Of a stretch of 64,000 nucleotides of DNA, positions 43,547-53,092 are shown one piece after another. The position numbers were made by a program, and so were the translations under genes. The notes under the pieces are model-generated. The model was not told the origin of the DNA. It saw only the letters and a list, made by a program, of their open reading frames with translations, and ran no database searches. The stretch is from Mesotoga infera (GTDB lineage Bacteria > Thermotogota > Thermotogae > Petrotogales > Kosmotogaceae). The DNA is taken from assembly GCF_900157305.1 (NCBI RefSeq), contig NZ_LS974202.1:1798001-1862000 (forward strand), written 5' to 3'. Each line of letters starts with the position of its first letter. The first letter of the stretch is position 1.

Positions 43547-43566
43547 GGCGCTTTAAGCGCCTCGTT
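43545..43566. terminator. Intrinsic terminator after the M42 peptidase gene
   Basis: GAGGCGC-TTTAA-GCGCCTC followed by GTTTCTTT on the plus strand. On the minus strand the stem is followed by ATTTTTTT, so it can also stop the convergent gene. Confidence 0.88.
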
Positions 43567-43572
43567 TCTTTA

Positions 43573-43998
43573 TCAGAAGAGTATTTTCCCTTTTTTTGGG
43601 CCTCTTTCCTGGCCGAGCTGATTGACGAAGCTGGCCGGAGCCACGTCGATAACCTTGCTTTTCTCGGCTTCCATTGCTTCCTGCAGTTTCTTGCGGTATT
43701 CGTCCATCCTTTCCTTGAGTTCTGATACGTCACCCTGAAGCCAGTCGTAGATGTTATCGGTCAATCTATCCGTGATCTCTTCACCGCGCTCGTTCTCCTC
43801 CATGAGCCCGGCGTTCATTGTGACTTCGAGTTCCTCTTCGACTGCTTTTTTCACATCGTCCCTGGTGAAATCCGGTGCCATAAACTTCACCAGTCGCATC
43901 GCGATGTTTGTTCTCATTCTCAGATCGTCTATCGTAGCTTCGAGGTTGTCCACCCTAGCCATTATCGCACTGAGAAATTGATCAAGAGATATCTGCAT
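43573..43998 (-). CDS. Coiled-coil protein of unknown function
   Basis: 141 residues, highly charged and helical. Heptad-like patterns occur at both ends (LSAIMARVDNLEATIDDLRMRTNIAM and VSELKERMDEYRKKLQEAM) and the middle is DFTRDDVKKAVEEELEVTMN. No signal peptide, membrane helix or known domain. The ATG has GGGAG upstream and no close partner gene. I do not recognise a family; it could be specific to this lineage. Confidence 0.75.
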   Translation of the reverse strand: MQISLDQFLSAIMARVDNLEATIDDLRMRTNIAMRLVKFMAPDFTRDDVKKAVEEELEVTMNAGLMEENERGEEITDRLTDNIYDWLQGDVSELKERMDEYRKKLQEAMEAEKSKVIDVAPASFVNQLGQERGPKKGKILF

Positions 43999-44081
43999 AT
44001 TTTCAACTCCCTTCTGAATTTTCCTCTTATATGATACTACCCGAAAGTGGTAAGAGAGTTAACACTATGTTTTACGTCCAA

Positions 44082-44654
44082 TTATCGAGAGATTTGAGAT
44101 CTATATCTCATCCTGACCAACCATACCGATAGAACCATGACCAGAATCGCCGCCATGAGATCGCCGGCGGCCACCGAATATATCCAGCCTGAGGGAAGAT
44201 ATTTTCCAGGGAAGAATCCACCAAAAAAATCTCTGTCGATAATACCCAGAACAACGAGACCGGTTCCAAGGAGAGCAACGATCGATGATTCCAGAACGAC
44301 GAGATTTCTTTTTAAAAAAATGAAAGATACGAATGCAAGTGAAAAAACCAGTGATAACATGCACAGGACCGCCAGTATCCCAAAATACCAGGTCTCACCG
44401 GTAGAGACGGACGTAAGTGCAATCAGGAGCAGTGTACCGGGTCTTTTGATTATATCTGGAAGCGTCCTCCTTAGGTTGCCCGGATTGTCAACCGGTACGA
44501 TCGATCTGAGTTGCAGGAGACCAATGATCAACGAAAAGAAAAGGACCGTTCCTGTATAGGATGAGCTCGCCAGAAAGAAAGACATAACCGCCAGAATCGA
44601 GACGACCGTTTCGGCTGTGGCAACGACCAGAGTCGAATATTTCAAGGCCATCAC
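44082..44654 (-). CDS. Membrane protein, probably partner of the upstream ABC ATPase
   Basis: 190 residues with six hydrophobic helices and a basic C-terminus (RMRYRSQISR). No family is recognised. It overlaps the stop of the ABC ATPase gene by 4 bp, so the two are translationally coupled. It may be the membrane subunit of a small exporter, but it is shorter than usual ABC-2 permeases (about 230-260 residues). Confidence 0.72.
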   Translation of the reverse strand: MMALKYSTLVVATAETVVSILAVMSFFLASSSYTGTVLFFSLIIGLLQLRSIVPVDNPGNLRRTLPDIIKRPGTLLLIALTSVSTGETWYFGILAVLCMLSLVFSLAFVSFIFLKRNLVVLESSIVALLGTGLVVLGIIDRDFFGGFFPGKYLPSGWIYSVAAGDLMAAILVMVLSVWLVRMRYRSQISR

Positions 44655-45403
44655 TCTCCCGATTCATTACTGTAAAGGTTCTCGCCTTTTTCGGTCATGT
44701 CAAGGAAAAGCTCTTCGAGAGAGTACTCCATCTTCCCCGATTGGCTTCTAAGCTCGTTCAACGTACCCTCTGCTATCAGCTTTCCGTTGTCGATGATTCC
44801 GATGCGGTCACACATTTTCTCGGCAACCTCTAGCACATGAGTCGTGAAAAAGATGGAGGCCCCCCCGTTGGCCATCTCCCTCAGCATGAGTTTGAGCTTG
44901 CGGGCACTCGCAGCGTCCAGTCCCACTGTTGGCTCGTCGAGAAATATAACCGATGGGTTCCTCATGAGCGCGATAGAAACCATCAGTTTTTGTTTCATTC
45001 CATGAGAATAGTCGCTTATGTACTTGCCCAGGTAATCGATATCGAAGATTTCTGCGATCTCGTAAAGACGCCTCAGGGTTTCTCTCTTGGGCAGCCTGTA
45101 TATATCGATTATGAACATCGCGAATTCTATTCCCTTCAGATTGTCGTACATCTTCGGCTCATCGGGAACCACGGCGATCAATCTTTTTATTTCCATTCCC
45201 GATTCTCTCATCTTCAAACCGGCGATCTCTATCTCGCCGGAGTTCGGTTCCATGACTCCGGTTAGCATCTTGATCGTGGTAGTTTTGCCGGCTCCGTTCG
45301 GTCCGAGAAAGCCGTAAATCTCACCACTCTTGACGCAGAGGTTTAGGTTGTTTACGGCGATAAGAGTGCCGAACCTCCTGGTCAATCCCCTGGCTACAAT
45401 CAT
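44651..45403 (-). CDS. ABC transporter ATP-binding protein
   Basis: 250 residues. Walker A GPNGAGKTTT, Q-loop VVPDEPKMYDNL, signature YSHGMKQKL in place of LSGGQ, Walker B VIFLDEPTVGLDAASAR, and switch TTHVLEVAEKM. The SHGMKQ signature is usual for NatA/ABC-2 type exporters. It overlaps dnaB by 4 bp and the membrane protein gene by 4 bp. Substrate unknown. Confidence 0.92.
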   Translation of the reverse strand: MIVARGLTRRFGTLIAVNNLNLCVKSGEIYGFLGPNGAGKTTTIKMLTGVMEPNSGEIEIAGLKMRESGMEIKRLIAVVPDEPKMYDNLKGIEFAMFIIDIYRLPKRETLRRLYEIAEIFDIDYLGKYISDYSHGMKQKLMVSIALMRNPSVIFLDEPTVGLDAASARKLKLMLREMANGGASIFFTTHVLEVAEKMCDRIGIIDNGKLIAEGTLNELRSQSGKMEYSLEELFLDMTEKGENLYSNESGE

Positions 45404-46749
45404 CGTTCAACCTCGAAAGCCTTTTCGTAGAAGGTCACCGTCTTAGGATTGAAAACCATTTCTAGCGTCCCCACCGGTCCATTTCGCTGTTTGCCGATAA
45501 TTATCTTCGTAACCTGCGGCATGTCGCTGACTTCGCTTTTATCTTTGTAATACTCTTCTCTGTATAAAAACATCACCGTATCCGCATCCTGCTCGATAGC
45601 ACCCGATTCCCTCAGGTCGCTGAGACGAGGTGTTTTGTCCTCTCTCTGTTCAACGGCCCTCGAAAGCTGTGAGAGGGCAACCACAGTTATTTTCAACTCT
45701 CTAGCCAGGAGTTTCATCGAACGCGAGATCTCCGATATTTCCTGTTGCCTGTTGTCGGTTTTGCCCTTGGTGTGCATCAATTGCAAATAATCAACGAAAA
45801 GTACCTGTATGTTGTGTTCCATCTTTATGCGCCTGGCCTTGGCCCTTAGCGTCCGCGGATCAAGGGAAGGTTCGTCGTCTATGATTATCGGCGCCGTCTG
45901 TAGAACACTGGCTCCCGTTGTGAGTCTCTTCCATTCTTCGTTGTTGATATCGCCGGCGCGCAGTTTTGAGAGCTCGAAATTGCTGACGTTGCACAGAAGC
46001 CTTTGAGCGAGCTGTTCTTTCGACATCTCGAGACAGAAGATGCCCACCGGGATCCTGAACTCCAGCGCCATTTTGCAGGCGATGCTCAAGGCAAAGGCGG
46101 TCTTTCCCATAGAAGGACGCGCCGCAACTATCACAAGATCGGAAGGTCTGAAACCGGTAGTCGTCTCGTCGAGTTTTCTGTAACCGGTGGCTACTCCGGT
46201 TATTCTTCCGCTGAGGGCGTTCTCTTTGAGTTTTTCGAGGTTCTGAAAGACTTCGTGCATTATCTTGCCTATGGGTTGGTAAGTCTTGGAAACCTGCGAC
46301 TCCGTGATCTGGAATATGGCCTTCTCCGCGTTGTCGAGAATCTCGTCGGTATCACCGTTTTCGTAAGCGCTTTCCACAATAGAGCTGGCCGCAGTTATCA
46401 GCGATCTTAGAAGAGATTTTTCCTTGACCGTCTTCGCGTAATAGGAGAAGTTGGCCGAGGTCGGTACGAGATCGGCCAGTTTGGCAAGTTCAACTTCTCC
46501 TCCTATCTCTTCGAGCGATCCGGATGTTCTCAACCTCTCGGTGACAGAGACGATATCGACGGGATTCCCCTCGTCGAAGAGCCTTTCCATCGTAGCGAAA
46601 ATCAGCTGGTGCTTTCTCAGGTAAAAGTCCTGACTTGTGAGAAGCTCCATGATATCTGGAACGACATCGGGATCGATCAGTATGCTCCCGAGAACGGCCT
46701 CTTCAGATTCAACGCTACTGGGTGGAATCTTTGTTTTCACGTTTTTCAC
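45400..46749 (-). CDS. dnaB: Replicative DNA helicase DnaB
   Basis: Hexameric helicase at the replication fork, 449 residues. N-terminal domain with PPSSVESEEAVLGSIL, then the RecA-like domain with Walker A ARPSMGKTAFAL, CLEMSKEQLAQRLL, and VLFVDYLQLM, plus the arginine-finger region DLRESGAIEQDADTVMFLYR. No intein is present. It starts at GTG, 35 bp inside the alaX 3' end. Confidence 0.96.
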   Translation of the reverse strand: MKNVKTKIPPSSVESEEAVLGSILIDPDVVPDIMELLTSQDFYLRKHQLIFATMERLFDEGNPVDIVSVTERLRTSGSLEEIGGEVELAKLADLVPTSANFSYYAKTVKEKSLLRSLITAASSIVESAYENGDTDEILDNAEKAIFQITESQVSKTYQPIGKIMHEVFQNLEKLKENALSGRITGVATGYRKLDETTTGFRPSDLVIVAARPSMGKTAFALSIACKMALEFRIPVGIFCLEMSKEQLAQRLLCNVSNFELSKLRAGDINNEEWKRLTTGASVLQTAPIIIDDEPSLDPRTLRAKARRIKMEHNIQVLFVDYLQLMHTKGKTDNRQQEISEISRSMKLLARELKITVVALSQLSRAVEQREDKTPRLSDLRESGAIEQDADTVMFLYREEYYKDKSEVSDMPQVTKIIIGKQRNGPVGTLEMVFNPKTVTFYEKAFEVER

Positions 46750-47884
46750 CAGCCTTTTGCAGATTAGCAGTGACTTCCAATATACTTTCTTTTAAAAGTG
46801 AGTTTTCACCAGAGAAGATAAACTGTCCCCTTTCCTTTCCTGCCCCACCCTTAACTTCCAGTTTGTTTTTTAGGTAAGTCACGATCGCTCCGCAGTCTAC
46901 CCCTTTGCTAGAAAGCAAGACCCTGTCTCCAAACCTTCCAACGAACAGGTACTTCTCCTTTTCTATATATTTTGGAATCAATGAGATTATCTCTTCGCTA
47001 TCTTCGATGAAAAGAGTTTCTCCATTTGTCAGGCTCAATTCCCGCGCAACGTTCTGCGCGACTCTCTCAGTGAGTTTTCTAACTGTCGCCTTTGCTTTTT
47101 TGACTTCCTCCACCAGCGAGTCGACACGGTCGGGAAGATCGAGATAGCCGCAGCTCAAAATAGAAGAAGCTCTGACGATCAAATCGTGCTTTCTGTAGTA
47201 ATCCAGCAGGGCTCTCTGACCGGCAACGAAAAAGATTCTGGTCAGATCTCCCTTGACCTTTTCTCGTTTAATTATTTTAAGTACCCTCAACTCACCAGTT
47301 GATTGCACGTGGAAGCCTCCACAAGCACTCTTGTCGATACCTTCTATGGTGACGATCCTTATATCTTTGCCACTTTCCACTACTTTTTCGCTGATGGCCT
47401 TTCTCAGATCTAGCTTTCCGGCGATTTCACCTGGCATTATCTCGATTCTTACGCTTCTATTCTCTCCAATCAAAGAGTTCGATGTTTTCTCAACCAGTTC
47501 CTGCATTTCGTTGGTGAGAATAGATATGGTGAGATCGATCGTAGAATACTCCTCACCCATTTGGAATCCTACAGTTCTTGCTCCGAGCTCTCTTTCGAAA
47601 ACGGCCGAAAGAAGATGCTGGGCGGTGTGCTGAACGGAGATATCTCTTCTCCTACCGAGGTCAATTTCGATATCAACGGTCTCTCCGGCTTTTCTTTGAA
47701 TGAAACCTTCTATCTCTATCGAGCAAAGTTCTCCATCCCTTTTTATCGAAAGTATTTTATGACCGTCAACACTCCCCCTGTCACCTAGCTGTCCACCTTC
47801 GCCATCAACATAAACATTACCGTAACAAATTCCGATCAAGGTAGTACTGTCTCCGAACCTTATTTCCCTTATTGCTTCTAACAT
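46715..47884 (-). CDS. Alanyl-tRNA editing protein AlaX (long form)
   Basis: Free-standing homologue of the AlaRS editing domain that hydrolyses mischarged Ser-tRNA-Ala or Gly-tRNA-Ala. About 389 residues from the ATG at 47884 with GGAGG upstream; a longer frame to 48040 lacks support and lies across the divergent promoter. Zinc site: HTAQH (His86, His90) and SACGGFHV (Cys, His). The C-terminal half resembles the AlaRS C-Ala/oligomerisation domain (coiled region EEVKKAKATVRKLTERV, then the GGAGKERGQFIFSG stretch), as in AlaX-L. Confidence 0.9.
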   Translation of the reverse strand: MLEAIREIRFGDSTTLIGICYGNVYVDGEGGQLGDRGSVDGHKILSIKRDGELCSIEIEGFIQRKAGETVDIEIDLGRRRDISVQHTAQHLLSAVFERELGARTVGFQMGEEYSTIDLTISILTNEMQELVEKTSNSLIGENRSVRIEIMPGEIAGKLDLRKAISEKVVESGKDIRIVTIEGIDKSACGGFHVQSTGELRVLKIIKREKVKGDLTRIFFVAGQRALLDYYRKHDLIVRASSILSCGYLDLPDRVDSLVEEVKKAKATVRKLTERVAQNVARELSLTNGETLFIEDSEEIISLIPKYIEKEKYLFVGRFGDRVLLSSKGVDCGAIVTYLKNKLEVKGGAGKERGQFIFSGENSLLKESILEVTANLQKAGEKRENKDSTQ

Positions 47885-47901
47885 ACATCGCCTCCAGCCA
47901 C

Positions 47902-47931
47902 TTGATATTATATGCAAATATATGTAATAAT
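47902..47931 (+). promoter_or_regulatory. Promoter of the oligopeptide transporter operon
   Basis: TTGATA, 18-bp spacer, AATAAT with TG before it, in a strongly AT-rich 40-bp stretch between the divergent alaX and oppD genes. An alternative minus-strand TATAAT at 47912-47907 could serve alaX. Confidence 0.45.
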
Positions 47932-47995
47932 TATACAGTAAGGTATGTTCCGCTCCGTGGGTGATATCTCGAAAGACGAATATGAGGTGATTTGG

Positions 47996-49033
47996 TTGCA
48001 AGAAAGACCGATCCTTTCGGTTAAAAATCTTTCCACACATTTTAAAATGGTGGAAGGTGTTGTTAAAGCCGTTCAGGATGCCACTTTTGATTTATATCGC
48101 GATGAAGTATTGGGTATTGTGGGAGAGACCGGCTCTGGTAAGAGCGTTACGGTAAAGGCTATCGCTGGAATGATAGACAATCCGGGGTTCATAGCGGGTG
48201 GAGAGGTACTCTTTCTAACCGACGAGTTTTCGAAGAGCGGTGAAAAGGAATACATAGATCTCGCCAAGCTTCCCAAAGAGAGTTTTTCACGAATACGAGG
48301 CAAGCACATCGGAATGATTTTTCAGGATCCTATGACTTCTCTGGATCCTATGTACACCATAGGCAATCAAATGATAGAGACCATTGTACACCACAAGGGT
48401 ATTACGGCGGAGGAAGCCCGGGAAAGGGCCGTCAAGTTGCTCGAACAGGTGGGTATTCCTAAACCGTCTGAGAGGATCAACGATTACCCCTTCCAACTTT
48501 CCGGAGGTCAGAGACAGAGGGTGGTGATTGCGATAGCGCTCTCGTGCGACCCCGATATACTGATAGCCGACGAGCCTTCCACCGCCCTTGACGTCACCGT
48601 TCAGGCTCAGATACTGGAGCTGATGAAGGATCTTCAGGAACAGTTCAACAGCAGCATGATGTTCATCACTCACGATATGGCGGTAATAGCCGAAATCGCC
48701 ACGAAAATAACCGTGATGTACGGGAGTTATCAGATGGAGATGGGACAATCCAAAGATATCTTCGAGCACCCTATGAATCCATATACAAATGCGTTGCTTG
48801 AATGCATCCCGAGACTCGATGTTAAACTGGATAGGCTTCTTCCAATTCCAGGCCAGCCGCCAGTGATGCTCAATCCACCGGATCTCTGTCCCTTTCTTCC
48901 GCGTTGTTCCAGAGCTGGAGAAAAGTGTTACAGGGATCTTCCACAAATGGAGCAGATGGGCGACAATCATTTTGTCAGATGCTGGAATCCAATCGCAGGA
49001 AAAGTCAGGCTGGTCAAGGAGGCTCAAGGATGA
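47996..49033 (+). CDS. oppD: Oligopeptide ABC transporter ATP-binding protein OppD
   Basis: About 345 residues from a TTG with GAGGTGA upstream. Walker [16 protein letters not shown]-loop [13 protein letters not shown], signature [14 protein letters not shown], Walker [15 protein letters not shown]. The C-terminal oligopeptide domain has the cluster [17 protein letters not shown] with four Cys, which in this family can bind an Fe-S cluster. The frame opens at 47945. It overlaps oppF by ATGA. Confidence 0.93.
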   Translation: MQERPILSVKNLSTHFKMVEGVVKAVQDATFDLYRDEVLGIVGETGSGKSVTVKAIAGMIDNPGFIAGGEVLFLTDEFSKSGEKEYIDLAKLPKESFSRIRGKHIGMIFQDPMTSLDPMYTIGNQMIETIVHHKGITAEEARERAVKLLEQVGIPKPSERINDYPFQLSGGQRQRVVIAIALSCDPDILIADEPSTALDVTVQAQILELMKDLQEQFNSSMMFITHDMAVIAEIATKITVMYGSYQMEMGQSKDIFEHPMNPYTNALLECIPRLDVKLDRLLPIPGQPPVMLNPPDLCPFLPRCSRAGEKCYRDLPQMEQMGDNHFVRCWNPIAGKVRLVKEAQG

Positions 49034-50196
49034 AGCTTCTCGAAGTCAAAAATTTGAAAAAGTATTTTCCGATAAAGCAAGGCTTCCTCGTGGAGAGAGT
49101 AGTAGGCTTTGTCAAAGCCGTAGATGACGTCTCTTTTTCCGTTGACCGCGGGAAGACGATTGGAATAGTTGGAGAATCCGGTTGTGGAAAGACTACGATA
49201 GGCAAATCGATTATCAGATTGCACGAAGTTACCGACGGAGAGATGCTAATAGATGAGGAAGATACGACCTTCTACTTCATGAAGCGCAAAAGGGCTCTCC
49301 AATATCTGAAGTCCAAGTACTTCAAAAATCCAGATTTCGATGGCGATGGAAGCGGGCTCGAAACGTACAAGAAAAAGATACACGACGTTTTTGTGAAGTC
49401 CGATAGAAATCCTTCAAAAACGCTGAACACTCTTTTCGAGAACCTGGAAGAGAAGAAGAGATTGTTGAGAAGAAAGGCGCAGATAGTCTTTCAGGATCCG
49501 ATGTCGTCGCTCAACCCGAGGATGACCGTCGGACAGATGCTCGCCGAACCGCTTCTCTTCCACAAAATTGCTGAAAAAATGGATGATGCGATAGTCATGG
49601 TCAAAGACCTTCTCGTAAAAGTTGGTCTTAAGGCTTATCACGTGGATAGGTACCCCCACCAGTTCAGTGGAGGCCAGCGACAGAGAATAGCCGTGGCTAG
49701 GGCTATAAGCGTAAATCCCGAGTTGATAGTTCTCGATGAACCTACCTCGGCTCTGGACGTTTCAGTTCAGGCACAGATAGTGAACCTTTTCGAAGAGCTT
49801 CAAGAGCAGCTGAATGCGGGTTATGTTTTCATCTCTCACAATCTTGCGCTCGTGAGATTCATCTGTCAGGAAGTTTCTGTTATGTACCTCGGAAGAATAG
49901 TTGAACAGGGCGATAGTGAGTCGATATTCGACGCTCCGCTCCACCCATACACTAAAGCCTTGCTAGCGGCGGCCCCGATCCCCGATCCGAACAAAAAACG
50001 CAATCGGAAAGATCTAATTGGTGGGCAGGTTCCAAGTCCAATCAACAGGCCATCCGGTTGCTTCTTCAATCCGAGGTGCAAGTACAGGATGGATATATGT
50101 ACCAGGGAATATCCACAAATGTTCAAGGTGGATCAAAAGCATTTTGTAGCGTGCCATCTTTATTCCACATCTCAAGAACAAGGAGGGGAAAAGTAA
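49030..50196 (+). CDS. oppF: Oligopeptide ABC transporter ATP-binding protein OppF with an insertion
   Basis: About 388 residues from the ATG that overlaps the oppD stop. Walker [10 protein letters not shown] (residues 48-56), signature [24 protein letters not shown]. Between Walker A and the Q-loop ([10 protein letters not shown], from 154) there is an insert at about residues 80-143, mostly charged helix, with [12 protein letters not shown] (102-113), an EF-hand-like Asp pattern. The C-terminal four-Cys oligopeptide motif has [15 protein letters not shown]. The coupling to the next gene is by TAATG. Confidence 0.92.
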   Translation: MKLLEVKNLKKYFPIKQGFLVERVVGFVKAVDDVSFSVDRGKTIGIVGESGCGKTTIGKSIIRLHEVTDGEMLIDEEDTTFYFMKRKRALQYLKSKYFKNPDFDGDGSGLETYKKKIHDVFVKSDRNPSKTLNTLFENLEEKKRLLRRKAQIVFQDPMSSLNPRMTVGQMLAEPLLFHKIAEKMDDAIVMVKDLLVKVGLKAYHVDRYPHQFSGGQRQRIAVARAISVNPELIVLDEPTSALDVSVQAQIVNLFEELQEQLNAGYVFISHNLALVRFICQEVSVMYLGRIVEQGDSESIFDAPLHPYTKALLAAAPIPDPNKKRNRKDLIGGQVPSPINRPSGCFFNPRCKYRMDICTREYPQMFKVDQKHFVACHLYSTSQEQGGEK

Positions 50197-51917
50197 TGAA
50201 GAAATTTCTAGTGCTTCTTTCTGTACTTCTGGTAGCCGTATTTTTAATGGCGGCACCGGAGTACAAAGTAGAAAATTTCAACGGAAAGCCCGGAGGAACC
50301 TTCTATTATTGGGGACTGGGTGATCCCAAATCTTTTAACATCGATTGGGCGCAGGAAACAAGCTCGACCGTTCCACTGGGCTTTATCCATGCTACGTTGT
50401 TAGAAGCCGACGAAGGCGGTATGCCAACCCAGGAAGGCCTTGCAAAGGAATGGTGGTTCTCCGACGACGGACTGACCTTCTTCGTCAAGATCAGGGAAGG
50501 AATTAAATGGTCCGATGGAACTCCATTCACCATTGACGACGTTTACTGGAACTTCGTGGATGTAGCGCTGAATCCGGAACAGACGGCCAACGGAAATGGT
50601 TCTTACATGGACTCGAACGATCAGCTCCCCATTGTGAAGATAGTTGACGATACAACTATCTCCTTCACCTGGACCGTTCCGATGGTGACCGCGTTGAGAC
50701 AGGTCGGTTTCAGGACGATAGTTCCGAAACACATTCTAGGCGAGGCTGTCGCGAACGGAACCTATGCCGAGCAGTGGACGATAGCCGACGTTGACAAGCT
50801 CGTCGGAATGGGTCCCTACATAATGACCGAGTATGTCGAAGGCGTCAGAATCGTTTTCGAGAGAAACCCCAATTACTGGAAAGTAGATGCAAACGGTGTT
50901 CAGCTTCCTTATCTAGACAAAGTCAACTACGAGATCATCAGCGACCAGAACACCGCCCTTCTGAGATTCGAAGCTGGTGAGCTGGATATTTACGGCCCGA
51001 GCGCCGAGCAATTCCCGAGACTTGCCGAGATGGCTGCTGAAAAGGGTTGGGTTACAGGTGTCGGTGGACCGGCTCTCGGCTCGGAGTTTATAACTTTCAA
51101 CTTCAACACCAAGGATCCTATCAAGAACGAGTGGTTCAGAAACGAATACTTCAGAAAGGCCTTCGTTTACGCTCTCGACAGACAGTCGATCATCGATTCT
51201 CTTTACAACGGACTCGGTTCTCCTCTCTATGGACCGGTCTCTCCCTCGAGTGGTTTCTACAACCCCGAGATCGAGAAGTACAACTACAAGTACTCCATAA
51301 CCAGAGCTAGACTCGAGCTTAAGAAGGGTGGCTTCGACTGGTTGCCTGACGGTACGCTCGTTGACTCGAAGGGTAACAAGGTGGAGTTTGAGCTCCTGAC
51401 AAACGCAGGAAACAGAACACGTGAAGCCATCGGTAATATCGTAGTTGACGGAGCTTCGAAACTCGGAATAAAGGTCAATTTCACGCCTATTCAGTTCAAT
51501 ACCGTGGTTAGTAGACTTCTTGACGCCACTTACGAAGCCGTTGTTATAGGTCTCACAGGCTCGGTCGATCCCGGAACCGGTTGGAACGTTTACAGACTCG
51601 ACGGTGGTCTCCACTTCTGGAACTATCCGCCGTCCTACAATGAAGAAGACCACATAACTGAAGACATGTACATTCTTCCCGACTGGGAGAAGAGGGTCGA
51701 CGAGATCTACAGACTACAGACTTCCGCGGTTGTCGATCAGGACAGGTACAATCTCTTCGCCGAGTTCCAGATGATCTTCGCCGAGTACCAGCCAGTTGTC
51801 TTCACGATGGCTCAGAACTTCCTCTATGTACACAAGGGCAATTTCCATCTGTCGGTTCCACAGCTGAGCCCTGCGACCGGCATTCTGTACCAGGTAGAGG
51901 GTTTCTGGAAAGACTGA
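50196..51917 (+). CDS. oppA: Oligopeptide ABC transporter substrate-binding protein
   Basis: 573 residues from the ATG at 50196 with AAGGAGGGG upstream. A signal peptide (KKFLVLLSVLLVAVFLMAA) is followed by a cluster-C binding protein (SBP_bac_5): TFYYWGLGDPKSFN, LAKEWWFSDDGLTFFVKIREG, and VDKLVGMGPYIMTEYV. No lipobox Cys, which is common in Thermotogae. In some Thermotogae homologues bind sugars rather than peptides, so the substrate is open. A terminator-like hairpin follows. Confidence 0.92.
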   Translation: MKKFLVLLSVLLVAVFLMAAPEYKVENFNGKPGGTFYYWGLGDPKSFNIDWAQETSSTVPLGFIHATLLEADEGGMPTQEGLAKEWWFSDDGLTFFVKIREGIKWSDGTPFTIDDVYWNFVDVALNPEQTANGNGSYMDSNDQLPIVKIVDDTTISFTWTVPMVTALRQVGFRTIVPKHILGEAVANGTYAEQWTIADVDKLVGMGPYIMTEYVEGVRIVFERNPNYWKVDANGVQLPYLDKVNYEIISDQNTALLRFEAGELDIYGPSAEQFPRLAEMAAEKGWVTGVGGPALGSEFITFNFNTKDPIKNEWFRNEYFRKAFVYALDRQSIIDSLYNGLGSPLYGPVSPSSGFYNPEIEKYNYKYSITRARLELKKGGFDWLPDGTLVDSKGNKVEFELLTNAGNRTREAIGNIVVDGASKLGIKVNFTPIQFNTVVSRLLDATYEAVVIGLTGSVDPGTGWNVYRLDGGLHFWNYPPSYNEEDHITEDMYILPDWEKRVDEIYRLQTSAVVDQDRYNLFAEFQMIFAEYQPVVFTMAQNFLYVHKGNFHLSVPQLSPATGILYQVEGFWKD

Positions 51918-51935
51918 TAGTCTCTTTGATTTGAT

Positions 51936-51960
51936 GCGGGAGGGTTTTCCCTCCCGCTTT
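51936..51960 (+). terminator. Hairpin between oppA and oppB
   Basis: GCGGGAGGG-TTTT-CCCTCCCGC followed by TTT. A 9-bp GC-rich stem with a short T-run; probably a partial terminator that keeps permease expression below that of the binding protein. Confidence 0.72.
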
Positions 51961-52003
51961 CGGTAATGATGGAACGTCTTCGCAGTGTTGAGGAGGGAAA
52001 AAG

Positions 52004-53079
52004 GTGCTTAAGTATATAGTGAGAAGGCTCATACTGGCCATTCCTGTTTTATTAGGGGTTTCGGTCCTAGCCTTCTTGATCATCTCGGCCGCTCCGGGTG
52101 ATTTTCTGGATGCCTATAGAATGAACCCTTCTATCACCAGAGATCAGCTGAAGCTTCTGGAGAGACAGTTCGGGCTCGATCAGAACGTCTTTGTTCAGTA
52201 TTTCAAATGGCTTGGAAACGTCTTAACGGGAAATTTTGGATACTCGTTCACCTATAGAGTGCCCGTTTTCAATCTGGTGTGGAGGAGATTGGGTGCTACA
52301 TTGCTTCTCAGCATAACCACAATGATTTTCACCTGGGGAATCGCCATACCTCTGGGTATATATTCGGCGCTTCATCAGTACTCGTTGAGCGACCAGACCT
52401 TCTCCTTTCTCGCATTCATAGGTATCTCCATTCCAAACTTCTTTTTCGCCTTACTATGGCTGTTTATGTCGGCTAAAACTGGCTGGTTTCCAATAGGCGG
52501 CTTGATATCACAGAACTTCAACGAACTCAGCTTTTTCGGGAAGATAGGCGATTACCTGTGGCACGTTGTCGGACCGATGGTAACGCTCGGCACTTCGGGG
52601 CTGGCAGGGCTCATGAGACAGATGCGTGGACAACTCCTCGACCAGCTAAGGCAGGATTACGTCCTTTTCGCCAGGGCAAAGGGCATGCCTGAGAAGAATG
52701 TTATATACAAGCACGCCGTAAGAAACGCGATAAACCCGATAGTGACTATATTTGGCTATGCACTTTCCGGACTCCTCGGCGGAGCCGTCCTCACAGAGAC
52801 GGTCTTCGGCTGGCCCGGTATGGGTAGGCTTGTCATAGAGGCTTTGAACGCTCAGGATCTATTTCTGGTCATGGCTACGCTGGCGGAGCCGTCCTCACAG
52901 AGACGGTCTTCGGCTGGCCCGGTATGGGTAGGCTTGTCATAGAGGCTTTGAACGCTCAGGATCTATTTCTGGTCATGGCTACGCTTCTTCTGTCGGCCGT
53001 TCTACTGGTTATAGGTAATCTTCTGGCCGATCTTATGCTTGCCTGGGTCGATCCGAGAATAAGGTTCAGGTTAGGCTGA
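52004..53079 (+). pseudogene. oppB: Peptide ABC permease gene oppB, frameshifted by a tandem duplication
   Basis: An intact copy would have 323 residues: an N-terminal membrane helix, LLERQFGLDQNVFVQYFKWL, membrane helices, the EAA loop (DYVLFARAKGMPEKNVIYKH) and a C-terminus ending near VDPRIRFRLG. A perfect 104-bp direct repeat (52778-52985) shifts the frame, so translation from GTG 52004 stops at 52942 with a foreign tail (AEPSSQRRSSAGPVWVGLS). The last membrane helix is lost. The original C-terminus is still encoded up to 53079. Confidence 0.9.
52778..52985. repeat. 104-bp perfect tandem duplication
   Basis: Copy 1 is 52778-52881 and copy 2 is 52882-52985; both begin GGCGGAGCCGTCC and end ATGGCTACGCT, with no difference between them. 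104 is not a multiple of three. No microhomology is visible at the junction. Loss of one copy would restore oppB. Confidence 0.97.
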
Positions 53080-53092
53080 GGGGTGAGTTGGA

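Noticed and set aside
47885-48040. N-terminal extension of the alaX gene
   Set aside because: No ribosome binding site, crosses the divergent promoter and overlaps oppD; the ATG at 47884 has GGAGG and matches the family start.
52004-53079. Programmed ribosomal frameshifting in oppB
   Set aside because: No slippery sequence is needed to explain the frame; a perfect 104-bp duplication accounts for it and would leave an extra segment even after a shift.
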